A DNA stretch of 64,000 bases from Rhopalosiphum padi (lineage: Eukaryota > Arthropoda > Insecta > Hemiptera > Aphididae): assembly GCF_020882245.1 (NCBI RefSeq), contig NC_083600.1, positions 41,821,019 to 41,885,018 on the forward strand, read 5' to 3'. The translations under genes and the position numbers were made by a program. The notes beneath the pieces were generated by a model that was not told the origin of the DNA, did no database searches, and saw nothing but the letters and a program-made list of their open reading frames with translations. Shown one piece after another: positions 37,113 through 51,000 of this stretch (position 1 is the stretch's first letter; each line of letters starts with the position of its first letter).

Positions 37113-40100
37113 CTATGAATTTGTTGGAGCAGTAAACGGTCTACTTATTTTTTTTTTATCAGGTCTATTTACTGTAAATATATGCATTGATGTTCCACAA
37201 ATGTTATTAGAATCGTCAGTGAATAATGTTGGTTTTGTATTTCTTTTCGTAGACGTTATCTGTTGTTGTTTTCTTATTTTTGGAGTACACATTTTTTGTA
37301 ATCGCACATCATCCTGAAGTTAAATACATTTTAATTATAATATTTCGTTTGTACGAAATTTCTCGTTAGTACCAATAGCACCCATAGTTATGAGTTATAT
37401 AACTATATACGGGTTTGAAAAATTATTATAATTATTGCTTTATTATTTATTCGAATCATCTAAATAAGTACCTATTAAACCTTAATTTATAAAATTATAA
37501 TGTAAGATACCTGTTCAGTGTCCATAAATTGTTTTAAAATTTTTTTCAACTCCATATTTTCGGTTTCTAGTTGTTCGACTTCTTTCATTTTCTTGCAGCG
37601 GACTAAACATGATAAAATATAAATTACAAAAAATTCTATCAAACAGAAATAAATATATCAACTTGTTTATATATTTATGCATACGGTGTAACGTTTGGTA
37701 ATATTTCTTAATGGCTTTATCGAATACATCCCATAGGACCAAACGATCTTCAGGAAAAGCGTACATAAACTGTTTCCAATAATCATTTATATCCTTTATA
37801 CTTAAAGTGTTTGTTAAATAAAAATCAGAACAATTTTGGCCGTGTTGATCTAAAACTTTTGATTTTGAAATATCGATAGTTTTTTTGATGATGCGAAGGT
37901 AATCTGTATCACTAATCGTTAGTGAATGATTAGGGTTATCGCATAGTTTTTTTTGAATACTCTGATCTTCTGAAAAATAAAAATATATAAACACTTTAAT
38001 ATTCTTACGTTATATAATACTGTTTCAATTTGATTCGCATATCATTTATATATTATTATTATTGTTATAACTTATTTATAGGTAGCTGTTTTAAGTAATA
38101 CGGAGAGTCGTATAATAGGTTATATTTTACAAAGAACTTGTGTTTAACATATATAATTATATACATTTTTAAAGAAATTTATATTTTTTGTTTTTACTTT
38201 CTTCTTTGATATTTCCACTGTATTTCAATTGTGTAGTTTCTAAAAAATCATTTTGTTCTTCGGTCTCCATTTGAAAATGTTCAAAGTCTACCTGAGAAAC
38301 TACTCGGACCATTATTTTTTTTGTCTTAATCAAAAAATATGAAGGGTATGATACTCACGCGAGTGTTGATATTTTATAGCCGGGTTTGAGTCGTTTTCAC
38401 TGCATAATTGTTCGAAGTCCGTCAATGATAAGGAAACTAAATAAAATACCGTTTAAAAAAAATATAATAAAACAATATTAGGTACTTTCGATGATATAAT
38501 TATTGGCAAATCGTAACATCACATTAAATAAACAAATTTTATCAACCATTGTATTTCTTAAAAATTTGTAGATATGCTTAATATAGAATTTGGGAATCGA
38601 GGAGTTTTTATTACAACAATATAGTGGATATTCATTATATACATAATTGAGCTCATCGTACATGTGATCGTCGAATTGTCAGAGTCTGTATTAGCACGTT
38701 CTATCGAACGATAGTCGTTATATTTTGTGTTTACAATCGTGTTGATATCATAATCAAGTTGAGTAGTTGAATTTTCTTTGAAAAAATGTATATCATTATT
38801 TGAACGCTTTCTAAAATATTATACAAACATTATTATTATTTTGTAATATTTTATTTTTGACGTAAAAATGTTTTACTTTTCCGACACGTTAGTGGCCGCA
38901 GATAAGGTTTTTTCCGTGTATTTCGTATGGTTTTCCGTAAACATCAGTATATTATCAATTAATTTGTTTTTGGAATCGGGTTTCCATTCACTGTAAAACG
39001 TTAACGGATAAAAAAAGTTAGTGAACGCAACGTAACTGCGTTTTTTTTTTTAACAGGCCTGACGAATCCAATGTCCAAACCTATCTATATTTGTTGACTG
39101 ATTTATATTATCAGTTTTATGCCACACGATGGGTCCGCAGCAAATCGCACAGGTCACCATCGTTTGGGCGTACGATAATAAACACCGCCACGAGTCGATG
39201 TTGTTCAAACCGTACGCTGCCATCGCGTTGTACAATAGAATAAGATTATTTTTCGGGTGAGATTTAATGATTTCGATTAGTTCGCTGTCCAATATAAAAG
39301 AACTATTTTTTATAGTCATGTCGAAAACTAACTGCAACAGCGCCCGTTCTCTGGTCTCTGTGTACGAATCAACTGATTTTTTATCATTCCGGAGTCGCAA
39401 GTCTACTGTAAGGTTATCTAAAAACAAAGACAATTCAACACCATATTGATTCATATAATCTTTAATCATTAGAGACGTATCCTGAATTTTCACATTCTAG
39501 TCATTCTACTGCAGGCGATAATAATTGTATTTTACTACACCCTCATTATGAATATAAATTTTTCACAAATCATAATATTAATTTTTAACATAATGATATA
39601 AGTATGATTCAATAGGAAAACAAAGAATCGATAATCTCTGTATGGACTATGGATATTATATATTATAGTGAATTTATATATCATATATATATACGAGGCC
39701 GTAACTGAAAAATAATTTAGGGGGGGGGGGGGGTTAAGCTAAAAAAATTGTGTTTTGATTAATACAGAGATTGAAATAGTTATTTTACCTACTACCACAT
39801 AATATAACACGAAAAAATTTCGGTGGGGGGGGGGGGTTGAACCCCCAAAACCCTCCCCCAGATACGGCCTTGTATATATATAAGATGTATATTGTATATT
39901 TGTATAATATATACCTTGTTTATTTGGTGTATTTGGTTTTTTTCTGTAAGACGGAAGATCGCTAACATCAAGATATTTGACTTTTGGCGGTGGCTGCCAA
40001 TCAATACTTAATTGAGTTTCGTGTATGAATTTATCGACATTGAAAATCTTGATAAAACGAATTAGTTATTAATAATAAAGATGTATAAGTTATTTAAAAA

Positions 40101-42690
40101 AAATTATATATTTAGTACTCTTTGTAAATGAATATTGATTTGTTCTTGAGAAAAATTCCACAGTTCTTTATACGTCTTTTCTTGGATTTCCGCAAATCGT
40201 TCAGCTTTTTTTTCGTGTCGCTCAATGTCTTGTTTCAATTTTTCAATTTCATCGTGTAGCAAAGGAACTTTGGCTTTGAAATCAGTTTTATTTTCTCTTA
40301 AAATCTTTTTCTTTGTCGATAAAATATCCTGTAATCTAATTATAAATATTGCGTCAATATTGTTTTCTTTTTAATTCTGTTGTCAGTCATAAAGTATGCA
40401 CTTATTGATTTTTCTCCTTTGGATAGCTTTTGCACAAGCATTTTCCTCTTCTCGTCTTTTGAGAACTTGATAATTATAATTTAGTTTCTCCACATTATCT
40501 ACACATTTAAGTTTAATTAACTCAAATTCCCTTTGTAAGTACTATAAAATATAACAAAATTAATTAAAATTTAAAGTAAAATTAAAAACATTAAAGGTTA
40601 AACCTTGTTAAACGTACGTTTAATTCTGTATTCATGTTGGATTTTAAATTTCTGATTATTTCTTCGTTCATTTCATATTGTTTCATTATATTATTTTCCT
40701 TCTTTTCGATCATTGCCAAACGATTATTTAATGAATCGGTTTCAGTTAATATTATTTTATTATAAAGGTTTTCCCAGCCCTTTTTAGCTCTATCAATTCT
40801 ATATTCTCGTTGTTGGTCCATAGTTGACTATCAGAAAATTCAATTTAAATTTAAATCCTATATAGTATATTTTAAGTGCTTACTTTTATGTATTGTATGT
40901 GATTTTTGTATTGTTTTCTCATAAATTTCACTTGATTTTCAATCCTTTCTTGTAAAATTCGAACATCTTCACTTTGGGCTGCCTGTTCTTGTAAAAATCT
41001 ATTGTCCGATTCAGCTAAATCACGTTTCAGTATTTCAATCATTTGATTTTTTTGTTCAATAAGATCCAATCCTCTTTCTAAAATTAGCATAAAATTTAAA
41101 TTATGTTGGTATACCCTTAAGTTAGTAATGATCAATTGTTTTTTTTTTTTACTGACTTTTTTGTAGTTCTAAATATTTGTGGATTTCTAAGGCATCGTTT
41201 TTTTTTAATATTATAGGCCATTGACTGCTAATTTCCATAAATTTAGCATTAGCTATTTCAGATTCCAATTCAACTGCTTTTAATCGAATATCTCTTTCAC
41301 TTTTGTCAGTTTCTCTACGATTATTTTCACGATTGTCATTCGCTAAATGTACGTTAGTCACTAATTGAGACCCTTCTTCTGTATAGTTAATAAGGTCTGA
41401 TTCACTGTTTTCAATTTGTTTTAATACAGATACAGGTACATCCATCTTATCAAGTTCTTTTTCTTCCACTTCTACTGTGTCGAATCTACATTATAAATTT
41501 TATTTGACCATTAATAATTGCAATAAACTAAGCTTAAGAATGTTTATTAATTGTGTTTTTATTTTATGAAATCCGAATATCAGATATAGTTGAAAACATA
41601 AGTAAATTATAGGTAATTCATTATTTATTTTCGGTTTATCAGGCTTTTTTTTTAGTATTTTTTATTGACAATTTTTAATTTTTCTTTTAAACTTAAATTA
41701 GTTGGTAATAGTTTCATATAATTATCTAACCCTAGATTATTAATGCATACAAAACATTGATTTATCGTTTAATATTATATGTATTTTATTATTTAAGTTT
41801 AAAAAATAGTACATAGGTAGGTATTTATTTTAACTAAATTATTTTCTAATCGAGTATACATATAGTTATTGCAGTTAGGTACCTATTAGATTTTACCTAT
41901 TATTTATTACGACAACCATAATAATTATTTATAACTCATATATAAGTTACTCATGTACAGTTACTTTTATGTACATGCACTTAAGTATAATCAACTCATA
42001 AAATTAAATGTAAAATATTGTTTTTATATTCTACTTATTATGATGACTTGTTCATTCAAATGTCATTATACATAGATATTCAATGGTTCGTTATTAATGA
42101 AGATTAAAAGTTATTTACTAAATCAGAATCTAAGTGGGTACCTATTTAATATAATTAAAAAAAAAAAAAACACGTACTTTAAAAATTATCAGGTATTAGT
42201 TTGTTTTTGTATCAGCTTTTTATTTAAGTAATTTACAAAATTTATATCAAATTTTTTTATTTCTTAAGTGTTTGAAACGCTATTTCGTATTTAACTATTT
42301 ACCTAATTAATACTGCAATACCTAATAAATAATAATAGGTAAATATATTATATACCTAATAGAAAATAATGAATTAATATATATGTATAGGTATATCAAT
42401 GTAGTAATATATGATATGATATTCTGGGTGATTGTATAGTAAATATTAGACGTCTATTTTTGATACTTTTTCTCTTTTTTGAGTTTTAAATGAGCTTCAA
42501 AAGTTTCATTAGTATTTTGAATCAACAATTTCATATTTTTTTTAAACTTTCTCCACAGCTTTCTAAACGTCTTAATAAACTAAAGAATATCTTAAAATTA
42601 AGATACAATAAATTTCAATGATGAACGAATTAAAATAAAAACAAAATAAAGCTCTTACTTATATTTTCTAGTATTTTTTGTTGCGTTCAT
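37113..42690 (-). CDS. Drc1: Dynein regulatory complex subunit 1 (DRC1/CCDC164 family)
   Basis: Scaffold of the nexin-dynein regulatory complex of motile axonemes; in an insect presumably sperm flagella. Exons on the minus strand as read: 42659-42690, 41157-41485, 40884-41077, 40618-40827, 40402-40541, 40119-40335, 39915-40047, about 39081-39459, 38877-38990, 38662-38810, 38359-38436, 38198-38299, 37685-37969, 37511-37602, 37113-37313; about 880 residues. Landmarks against remembered vertebrate DRC1: SSQWPIILKKN, RILQERIENQVKFMRKQYK, KLNYNYQVLKRREEEN then RRKINKLQDIL, DVDRIIH-like NVDKFIHETQLSIDWQPP, the DSELIEII helix region (39081-39459), DYWKQFMYAFPEDRLVLWD, and a final coiled coil EQLETENMELKKILKQF. 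The junction between exons 7 and 8 is unsure: the phase-compatible acceptor is weak, and the intron carries a G-rich MITE. Exon 12 has a NAGNAG acceptor. The tail (last 67 codons) is Lys/Thr-rich and unfamiliar. Confidence 0.88.
39694..39872. mobile_element. Small MITE with two poly-G runs in DRC1 intron
   Basis: Left end CGAGGCCGTAACT and inverted right end CAAGGCCGTATCT form inverted repeats; TATATATA flanks both sides, compatible with an 8-bp duplication but low in complexity. Two runs of 12-13 G lie inside (around 39721 and 39825). No frame of its own. Confidence 0.7.
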
Positions 42691-45600
42691 CTTTCTCTTG
42701 TGTTTTTTTTCTTTATTTGGTGTAATATTCGTGTTGCAATCATTTTTCAAATATTTTGATCTTCTATTAGACTTCATTTTAGAACTCTGTTCTAATGAAA
42801 ACACCTTAAACTATACACTGTTATGCTATTTCATTAAATATGACGTTAGTATAAAAAAGTCTCCATATTGTGTAACTAAATAACATAAACTAAAATATCT
42901 GGCGTATTAATTATATGTAACTATGGATACCGGGGTAGTTATCGAATAAATAAAAAAGTGAATAACAATCATATCATATACTATACATTATAATCATAAT
43001 TATAAGCACTACTTATTGTTTACTCGAGGTTAATATTTTAATAATAATATTATTAATAGCGTCTAATGTAAATATTTGTAAATAATTATGTATAAGTACT
43101 ATAAAGTATATACGCATAACACACTTCAAACAGTTCAAACATAGAACAATAGTTAAAAATTTGTTTATTTTTTAAAACTCTCTCGCTCGCGTAGATTATA
43201 CCTATATTTTTTTCTAAGAAATTTAATTACGATCAATTTTAAGAGATGGGTGTATTTACTGTGACGACTATGCTAAAGGTGTGGTATTACCTATAATTTA
43301 TGGTTAATTAATAAATTAAATCCATAATTGCATCGAGATTTATACATTTACTTAAGTAGGTAGTAATTAATTAAGAGTAATATGACTCAAATAGCAGTCA
43401 ACGCTATTATAAAATGGTCAACTACATGCGTAAATGCATAAACATTATCCACTTGTAAAGTATATCTAAAAGGCAAATCGTACTAAAGATGTAACTATAC
43501 TTAATAATATTCATACTTGCATATTTATATTAAATCTATGTATTCGATTAGTAGTTTTCGAGTTATTTAACATGTATCGGTAAGAATAAATAGGTCTATG
43601 ATAAATAATAATGGGTTTAGAAGATATGTTGGATATAATAATTTTAATAATTAACAGTATTAACATTAATCGATCAACATTTTATAATATTTTTAATAAT
43701 ATTGTCCTAGTTTAATGAGTACAATACTACTATAATAGAGTACTAAATCCAATTTTACGAGTATACATATATTTTATATTTTTGTAAATCCATTTATAAG
43801 GACTATTATTTGTAGTTTATATGTACCTATAAACTTACTTTATAATAAATCAGAAACTATATTAGTTCGAATTTTGATTTAAATGCATCAATCCTTTCTA
43901 AAAAAATTATCTAATTAACAATTTATAATAAAAAAGTTTGTTCTCATTTTGAAAAAGTAGTGTCAAAACTGGTTTTAACTATAGTTAAAACTTAAAATGT
44001 AAAAAATGATTTTTTAGAAAACTTGATTTAACTAGTTGAAAAAATGGAATGTAAGAAAATAACTTATGTAACTAAGTTATTACTTTTTATAAATAATCAT
44101 ACTACTTGACTTATTAGTTATATTGCTAAAATTAAAGTTATTTATTATTATTTATGACATTTATGTATTATAAACTGTATATTTTTTGCATTGATTTTTC
44201 TGTATTACGTATTAAAATCGAATAATATTGTAATTGTAAATACTATCGTGAAAATATTATAATCATCGTGGTCATCCGAACCGTCGCTGTCTTTTAAATG
44301 TATTAATTACGATCAACGTGTATAAAGATTATACCAGTTTAAATTTAGGTTTTAAATGTATCATTTTTTTGTTATAGATGGGTGTTTCTTTAGAACAGTA
44401 CTGAATACTGATCACACATAACTTTAAAAAGTATATCAACATTGTTTAACATTATTTTTTTAGAAAATATAAAACTACGCAATTTTAAAATTTTATTTTT
44501 CCTGTTTTATAGTTTATTCCAAAAACTAAAATTGTATGATGATACATGAATAAAAAATAAATGTAGGCGTGAAAAGAAAGCAATATGAAATGTTAGAATT
44601 GTATGTAGGTATTTCCTTTTTTCAAAAACCAAATGTTAATATAGTTAATACTTTAAGAAATAACAGGTTTTTAGTAGGTATTAAATGTTGAAATAATGAA
44701 ATTATAATGTGTACCCACTGAAATAATTACCAATTAACATTAAATTTACTGGCTTACTGCATTCTATATAAATTATAATTATATTGGGTTGAATAAGGAA
44801 TATCAAATAGTAATTTTTGTTTTTGTTACATTTAAAGGAAAGTGATTTATACTCTGCAATGTTGTTGTTCACCTTTTTAAGTTGTTTAGACCCGATTATA
44901 CGGGGTCAGCACTCAGCACTGAAAATAGTTTTGGCAAGTCTTATTGTATATAATATGTATTGTAGCCAACTTGTTGAGTCTTTTCTGGCTATCAGAAGAC
45001 ATATTTTGTCCTAAGAAACTATTATTGTGACATTGAAAAAACAAATTAATTGATCAATATCAAAAATACCCGAAAAATACTAAAAAAAAAAAAAAAAATA
45101 TTAAATTTATCTATTATACAATCAATATTTAACTATATTATAATATATGTTATTGATGAAACGTTTTATAAAATATTGTGAACAATATATTGTCGTAGTT
45201 GTTTGATTAAAAAATATTCGTCTATTATATAATAATGTACTCATACATCATTATCTTTAGATTCTTTAATATCTATTTTAGAATAAATAATATAGATCAA
45301 ATCTTAAATGAAATAAAAAAATCTGCATTTAATAAACTCGTTGAGTTATTTACAATTTTATTAGGGTACCTATGAAATGGCGACTATTTTCAAACAATAC
45401 TCGTTGCTGAGGATATTTCTAAAGACCCACTATGATATACTTAGTAGAAAATATAAAATACTGAATAAAAAATATCATTCCCATCATACGTATATTATGA
45501 TTAACTATTATAGGAGCCAACAAATACACTTGTATTAATGTACCAATGTGGCAATGTAGAATAAAAGGGTTAAAAATTTTAATACCATTTTTTTTATATA

Positions 45601-47653
45601 TTTCTGGTGTCGAAATATAATTTAAAAATAAAAAATGTATTTTGTAAAGGAGTCGGAACACCAAGAACAAACTATTTTTATTTATAGATAAACCAAGTAA
45701 ATAGTTAGACTAAAATAGTAAGAATCGAAGTGCGTGGTATTATTTTTATTATCATATTAGCCGAAGAGTGATTATTACTTACTAGTTAAATAAAAAATAT
45801 AAATGATATGCCTATATAAATAAAATTAATGTCTGTTTGTTTGTTAGTTTGTCATTTATATACTCTAAAATAATTTAGCGAGGTTTTCAACGAAATATCG
45901 TTTTAGAAACAAACGATGTATTTTTGAATATAATAAAAATTTACATGCAAATTATGAACTCTACGAGTACGAGAGCTTTGAGTAATTAAAAAAAAAATAT
46001 GTAAATAATTATTTAACGCATAAATAAAATTAGATTAAAAACATGAAATGATAATTTTTTTATTTCAAGACAAGCTAAATATATTTACGTTATTCACATT
46101 ATATTACAAATTAACGAATATTTATATTTGTAATCTTTTCTCTTGTTTACACTTCTTTTTTTTTCTTTTCAGTTTTTACTACCCATGTAAATAGTGAATG
46201 TATTAATTATATTGATATTTATTAATGGATTTTATTATAAGCTTATGCAGTACTAAAACTTGTGTTTTGTTTTTGTCAAGGTGTAGGCCAATGTGGTGTA
46301 ATTATTGTTTTTCGAATCGGATGAAAATTTACTGATACAAATATTATTTGCCTAGGATCTATACGTCATTATCACACGCTTAATATTGGAAATCGTTACA
46401 CAAATGGGTATTTTGAACTTATATAATGCTGTTACTACTGAGTACTGTCTATAGTCTATAATTTGTTGCTGTTCGTCAATATTTAATATATCACTGGTCT
46501 ATTTTGAGTGTTAGGTGCAGTGTATTTATAATTACCGTTACGATAAGCAAAACATTATTATTATTTATTATTATTATTATTATACAAGCACTAAAATCTT
46601 AGTTTGAACTGAATTATTTTATATTAACTTTCGTAAGAACCTACTGTAATTTTATTTTTTTTTTTGGAAAAAATAGAATGTATACAAATTTAATTAAGGC
46701 ATAAAAACGTTAGTTATTACTCAATTTTGTTTCGCTATTAGATATAATAAATCGTGATAATTTTCATAACACGGTTCAATTCCTCTCGTGCTAAATATAT
46801 TGACTAATAATTAATAGGTAAGTATTATTGCATAATTTATAATAATAGGTAGTGTGCAGTTATTTTGCTCAACGCTATGATATTGGTTTACTGATGCAGA
46901 ACTTTTATAACGATTAATAATATGTATATGTATACAAATATCAACATATGAGGATAAAAATGTTCTGACTTATATTTTTTATAGGATTAAATACTAATGA
47001 CTAATATGTAAGTAACTTCTTAACGTAATATTAAATAAGATCTTGTAATATTTAACATTTATTTAAGAATATTTTATGATAAGTCCAACGGAAAAATTCC
47101 GTATAATGATTGATGTATATTATTGTAAATCGTATTCGATTTAAATAATATGAATAATAATTTATGACATACCCACCTACTTGCGTAGACATAAATAAGG
47201 ATGATAAGGTGTTTAGAAAGGTGTAGATCCCACCTGGGCAATCTCAAGCCCTCCTTAAGATATTTTAAGTTATTTAATTATTTATATTGCATTTTATAAG
47301 CAATAGAAAAAATTATAAATGTATTTTACATATTTAATTATTAGGTATTTTTGTAATATTATCAAAATTATATAAAATGTATTCTGAGGAGGGGGTCGAA
47401 ATGAAGGGGTTGATTAGCGACACTTATCTTGATTCATTTTTTATTTAAACTTTTATTTATTTTGACGATTATTATAGGGATATTGGTTATGTTTGTAGTA
47501 AGTCTCGACAACACTTTTTTTTAACTTGCGATGAGAATTCTCAGGTTTTGTTGGGATGGATAAATCTTTTATAAAGGAGGATGGATGATTTTGGAGTCGA
47601 TTGTGAGAGCGTGTATAAAAGAGGCGTGCTTCATTGTTAGCCCGTAAAGTGTA
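42691..47653. other. Long AT-rich intergenic stretch
   Basis: Nearly 5 kb upstream of DRC1 with no credible coding frame on either strand, scattered A/T runs and an (ATT)n tract near 46555-46582. The DRC1 promoter should lie at its left edge. I see no element with paired ends here. Confidence 0.5.
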
Positions 47654-48053
47654 TACAGTAGAACCTCGATTATTCGAACCTCCGTTATAAGAACCTCTAT
47701 TATCCAAACTGCAATTAGCGTATCCAAACATTCTGTTATCCGAACGTTTGCAAGACTTGGCTGCAGAAAAGTGCGTTGCAGCTCGTCGTCAAATAAAAAT
47801 CGATAATTTTATCAAAAAAATATAATAAACATTATATGTTCCTATGTATGTATGTAATGTATTTCTAATAATGTAATGTATGTAATTCTAATAAAACATT
47901 AATAATAATAATAACAATAATAAATATGTATATACATAATTTAAAATATTAACTGTTAAAAAAATTTATTTTTTAAATTTCCAGTATCCGAACTTTTGCG
48001 TATCCGAACTAGGTGCAGTTCCAATTAGTTCGGATAATCGACGTTCTACTGTA
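47654..48053. mobile_element. Tigger/pogo-like MITE (Tc1/mariner superfamily)
   Basis: Left end TACAGTAGAACCTCGATTAT and inverted right end TACAGTAGAACGTCGATTAT, each continuing TCGAAC or CCGAAC, match almost perfectly. TACAGTAGAACCTCGATTAT is a classic Tigger-type end, and TA is the mariner target site. Sub-terminal repeats of the word TATCCGAAC occur several times inside (for example 47994 and 48001). The 400 bp contain no transposase. Confidence 0.85.
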
Positions 48054-51000
48054 TTTGATTAACCCAAGCAGAATTCTACGGTATTGGTAAATTACAGCCT
48101 AAACCCTAAATAAAGTACGATGGCCCGGGCTTTTTCAAGGGACGTCTCGGGCCCAAGTTTATGAAAGGTACGTATGAGTTGCGACACAATGATGTTTATA
48201 TTACATTTATAGTGTACACACATTATAATAAAATGAAAAAAGTATTTAAAGTAATTTACTAAATTAATTATTAATATTACTTGTTTTACAAATATTCAAA
48301 TCAATTTTGTTGTAGGTATCAAATTAATAATTATTATATAGGTAATATAACATAATACGTAACGTCATAATATTTAACATTTTAAATTTTTGTATGAATA
48401 ATATATAATATTGTTTTGTTAATTGTAGAATATAATATAATAATAATGTTAATCATTATATTATACAAAGATATAACTGCTCACACGTGTTGAACATTTT
48501 GTTAATGGTTTATCGCTATGTATAGCCACCACCACTGCATCTGCCAGGTACATAGGTTAATTAGGTTAGGTAATGATAATTACTAGGACCGCAACTCACC
48601 TACAACGAAAATATTGTCGGGCCACAACTAACCTATACAACTAAATTGCCTAAAATATTATCGGGCTGAAATTTACCGGTCTCGAACTTCGTAAACAACA
48701 CTTAGGACCGCAACTCATCCACATCCGAATTCTATACTACATTTATAAATCACTATCATAATTTAATTCACCGTATATTATTATTGTGTGAAGTATTAAT
48801 TTAACGTTTGGACTGTTGTCTATTAGTGATTATCAGGGCTCGGGACTTAAAATATTTGCTTATTTTTATGAATTGACATTCAACGATTTTTCAAAAAAAT
48901 GATTATTTCAATTTTTTCTGATTATTTTTGCTTTTTTGACCAGTTTTACTACTTTTTTGTGATTTTCTCCTGCAAAGTAATTTTTGATAGAATTAAAAGT
49001 GAAGTATGATTTTTTTATTATATAAACATTATATAAACATTATTTTTTTTTTTTTTTTTTTTTAATTTAGTTAGCTTTGATACAACCTTATACATATTAT
49101 ACAAAACTGTTTATAATATAATATATTAATTTGTAATTGTATTAAATTGTATCATATTGTTTTGGTGTTTAAAGGGCCGTGTGTGAATGTAGTGACTTCA
49201 CGTTCATTTTGTTCCCAAATCATTTTAGATGGGTTGTCAGACATTCGTCAGTAGCCACGTAGGTTTTCATCAAATTCCAACCGGGACCATATATTGGAAA
49301 TATACCTTACTGAAATCGGTTTCATAAAAAAAGAATTGTTTCCTGAATAGTTTTCAGTTTAACGAAAACTGATAAAATTTATCTCAGATATTTATATATT
49401 ATTTCATATTTCTGACGTTTAAAATAAAATATAAGTATATACACATTATTATATAAAATATGTTGCTTATTTTCTTGCAGCGACCTTCTAACCATTAATT
49501 ATTGTTTATCGGCTATCGTTTATTTTGTTATATTTATAAACTTTTTAAAGTATAACTTTGATATGACGTCATGATTAGGTACTATAACACCGTAAGTCGT
49601 GACACAAAACTATTTGTTAATAATCGGTAATAATTGTTTTCGACTGTTATACCCGCGTGCGTCTTATTGTAACGTGCGTTGTTGTTTTATCAAAATAAAT
49701 ATTAGTTTATTTTTTTACACGATTACAGAAATCAAGTGGTAGCCAGTTGGTGAATGTTAATATTTCAATAACATAGCTTCAAAAAGACCACGCCGAATCA
49801 CTGAACGATTGCGAAATGAGTAATTTCTTTTTATTTATAAATAATAAGCGAAACCAAAAACAATTATTGCGTGAGTAGGTACAGGAGGAGCGGGAAATGT
49901 TGATTTTTCCTAGCAGGATACTGTACACAAATAATTGAGATTATCAAAATAGGTATGATGGTATAAAGTTTGATATGATATAGTTTTAAGTGATGATATT
50001 CTCTAAAATCGAACGTTTCACTTTCAATCTCAAGTTAATGATAATTTTAAGCGGATTTCGGATTCAAGCTCTAAGTATTTGAGGACTTATAATTATTGAG
50101 GTACGTCTATGCTTACTTTCGTAGATATGGTAAATATAATACGAAAATGATCTATGCCGTTGAAATGACGAATTGGTAATATTTATTTGTCAAAAGTATC
50201 TATTTATATAATTATATCATATTGATAAATTATAATAAATGTAAGATTGTAGAGTTTGTAAGTATTATTTTAACAATATTACATTCTAGTTGATAAATGA
50301 TATAAATTTGCGACATTCAATATTTTATTTTTAATGTACGGCGATATTACCGATGTCTATGCGTTGTGTAATCTATACCTACACAGTCACAGGACATAGT
50401 TATAGATTTCCGTAAAGCAATGTTGACGCGAATCGATGGCAATAGTCAGTAATCAATACATTGATGCAGCCCGTTGTCTGCAGTTATCACCACATTTGAA
50501 TAATTATTTAACCGTATTACTTACTTACTTCAATTTATTGTATTCGCACCGTTGTAACGTGAATAAATTCATATGAATGTTATACGCGCAACATGAATTC
50601 TTTAAGAAATCCGGCATATTTCGAATTTTCATCCTATAACACAACGGCTGTAGAAAGAAGAAGTTTATGTAAATCTGAAAATAGTTTCTTTTTCTAGTGA
50701 AATGATATGTTATGTATTAAAATTTCAAACGAGGTTAAAGCATATTATGGACGTTTGAAATGACAAATTGTCATAACAGGACAACGGGGTAAATAAAAAG
50801 ACGTATTTTCTTAGATTTATTATTTATACTGTATTTTTATCAATATATAATACAGTTAATAAATTATTTTATAAAAAAATGTACATAATACAACACTAAT
50901 TGATTTTACACAATTCGCCTAATAATAAAATAATATCACAAGTTTGTTTTATTTACAATTTAGGCAATACAATTATAGAATAAATAATTTGATAAATACT

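Noticed and set aside
44265..44300. Minus-strand acidic stretch reading KDSDGSDDHDD
   Set aside because: Short and isolated, with no further exon to join; too little to call an exon.
44817..45014. 65-codon frame with a slightly GC-richer centre
   Set aside because: No splice context, start context or recognisable motif; likely chance in AT-rich DNA.
46740..46795. tRNA-like tail (GGTTCAATTCC followed by TCTCGTGCTA)
   Set aside because: It resembles a T-arm and acceptor 3' half, but no complementary 5' acceptor strand, D-arm or anticodon stem is found upstream.
47453..47731. 92-codon minus-strand frame overlapping the Tigger-like MITE
   Set aside because: It runs from MITE end sequence into flanking DNA, is low in complexity and has no domain.
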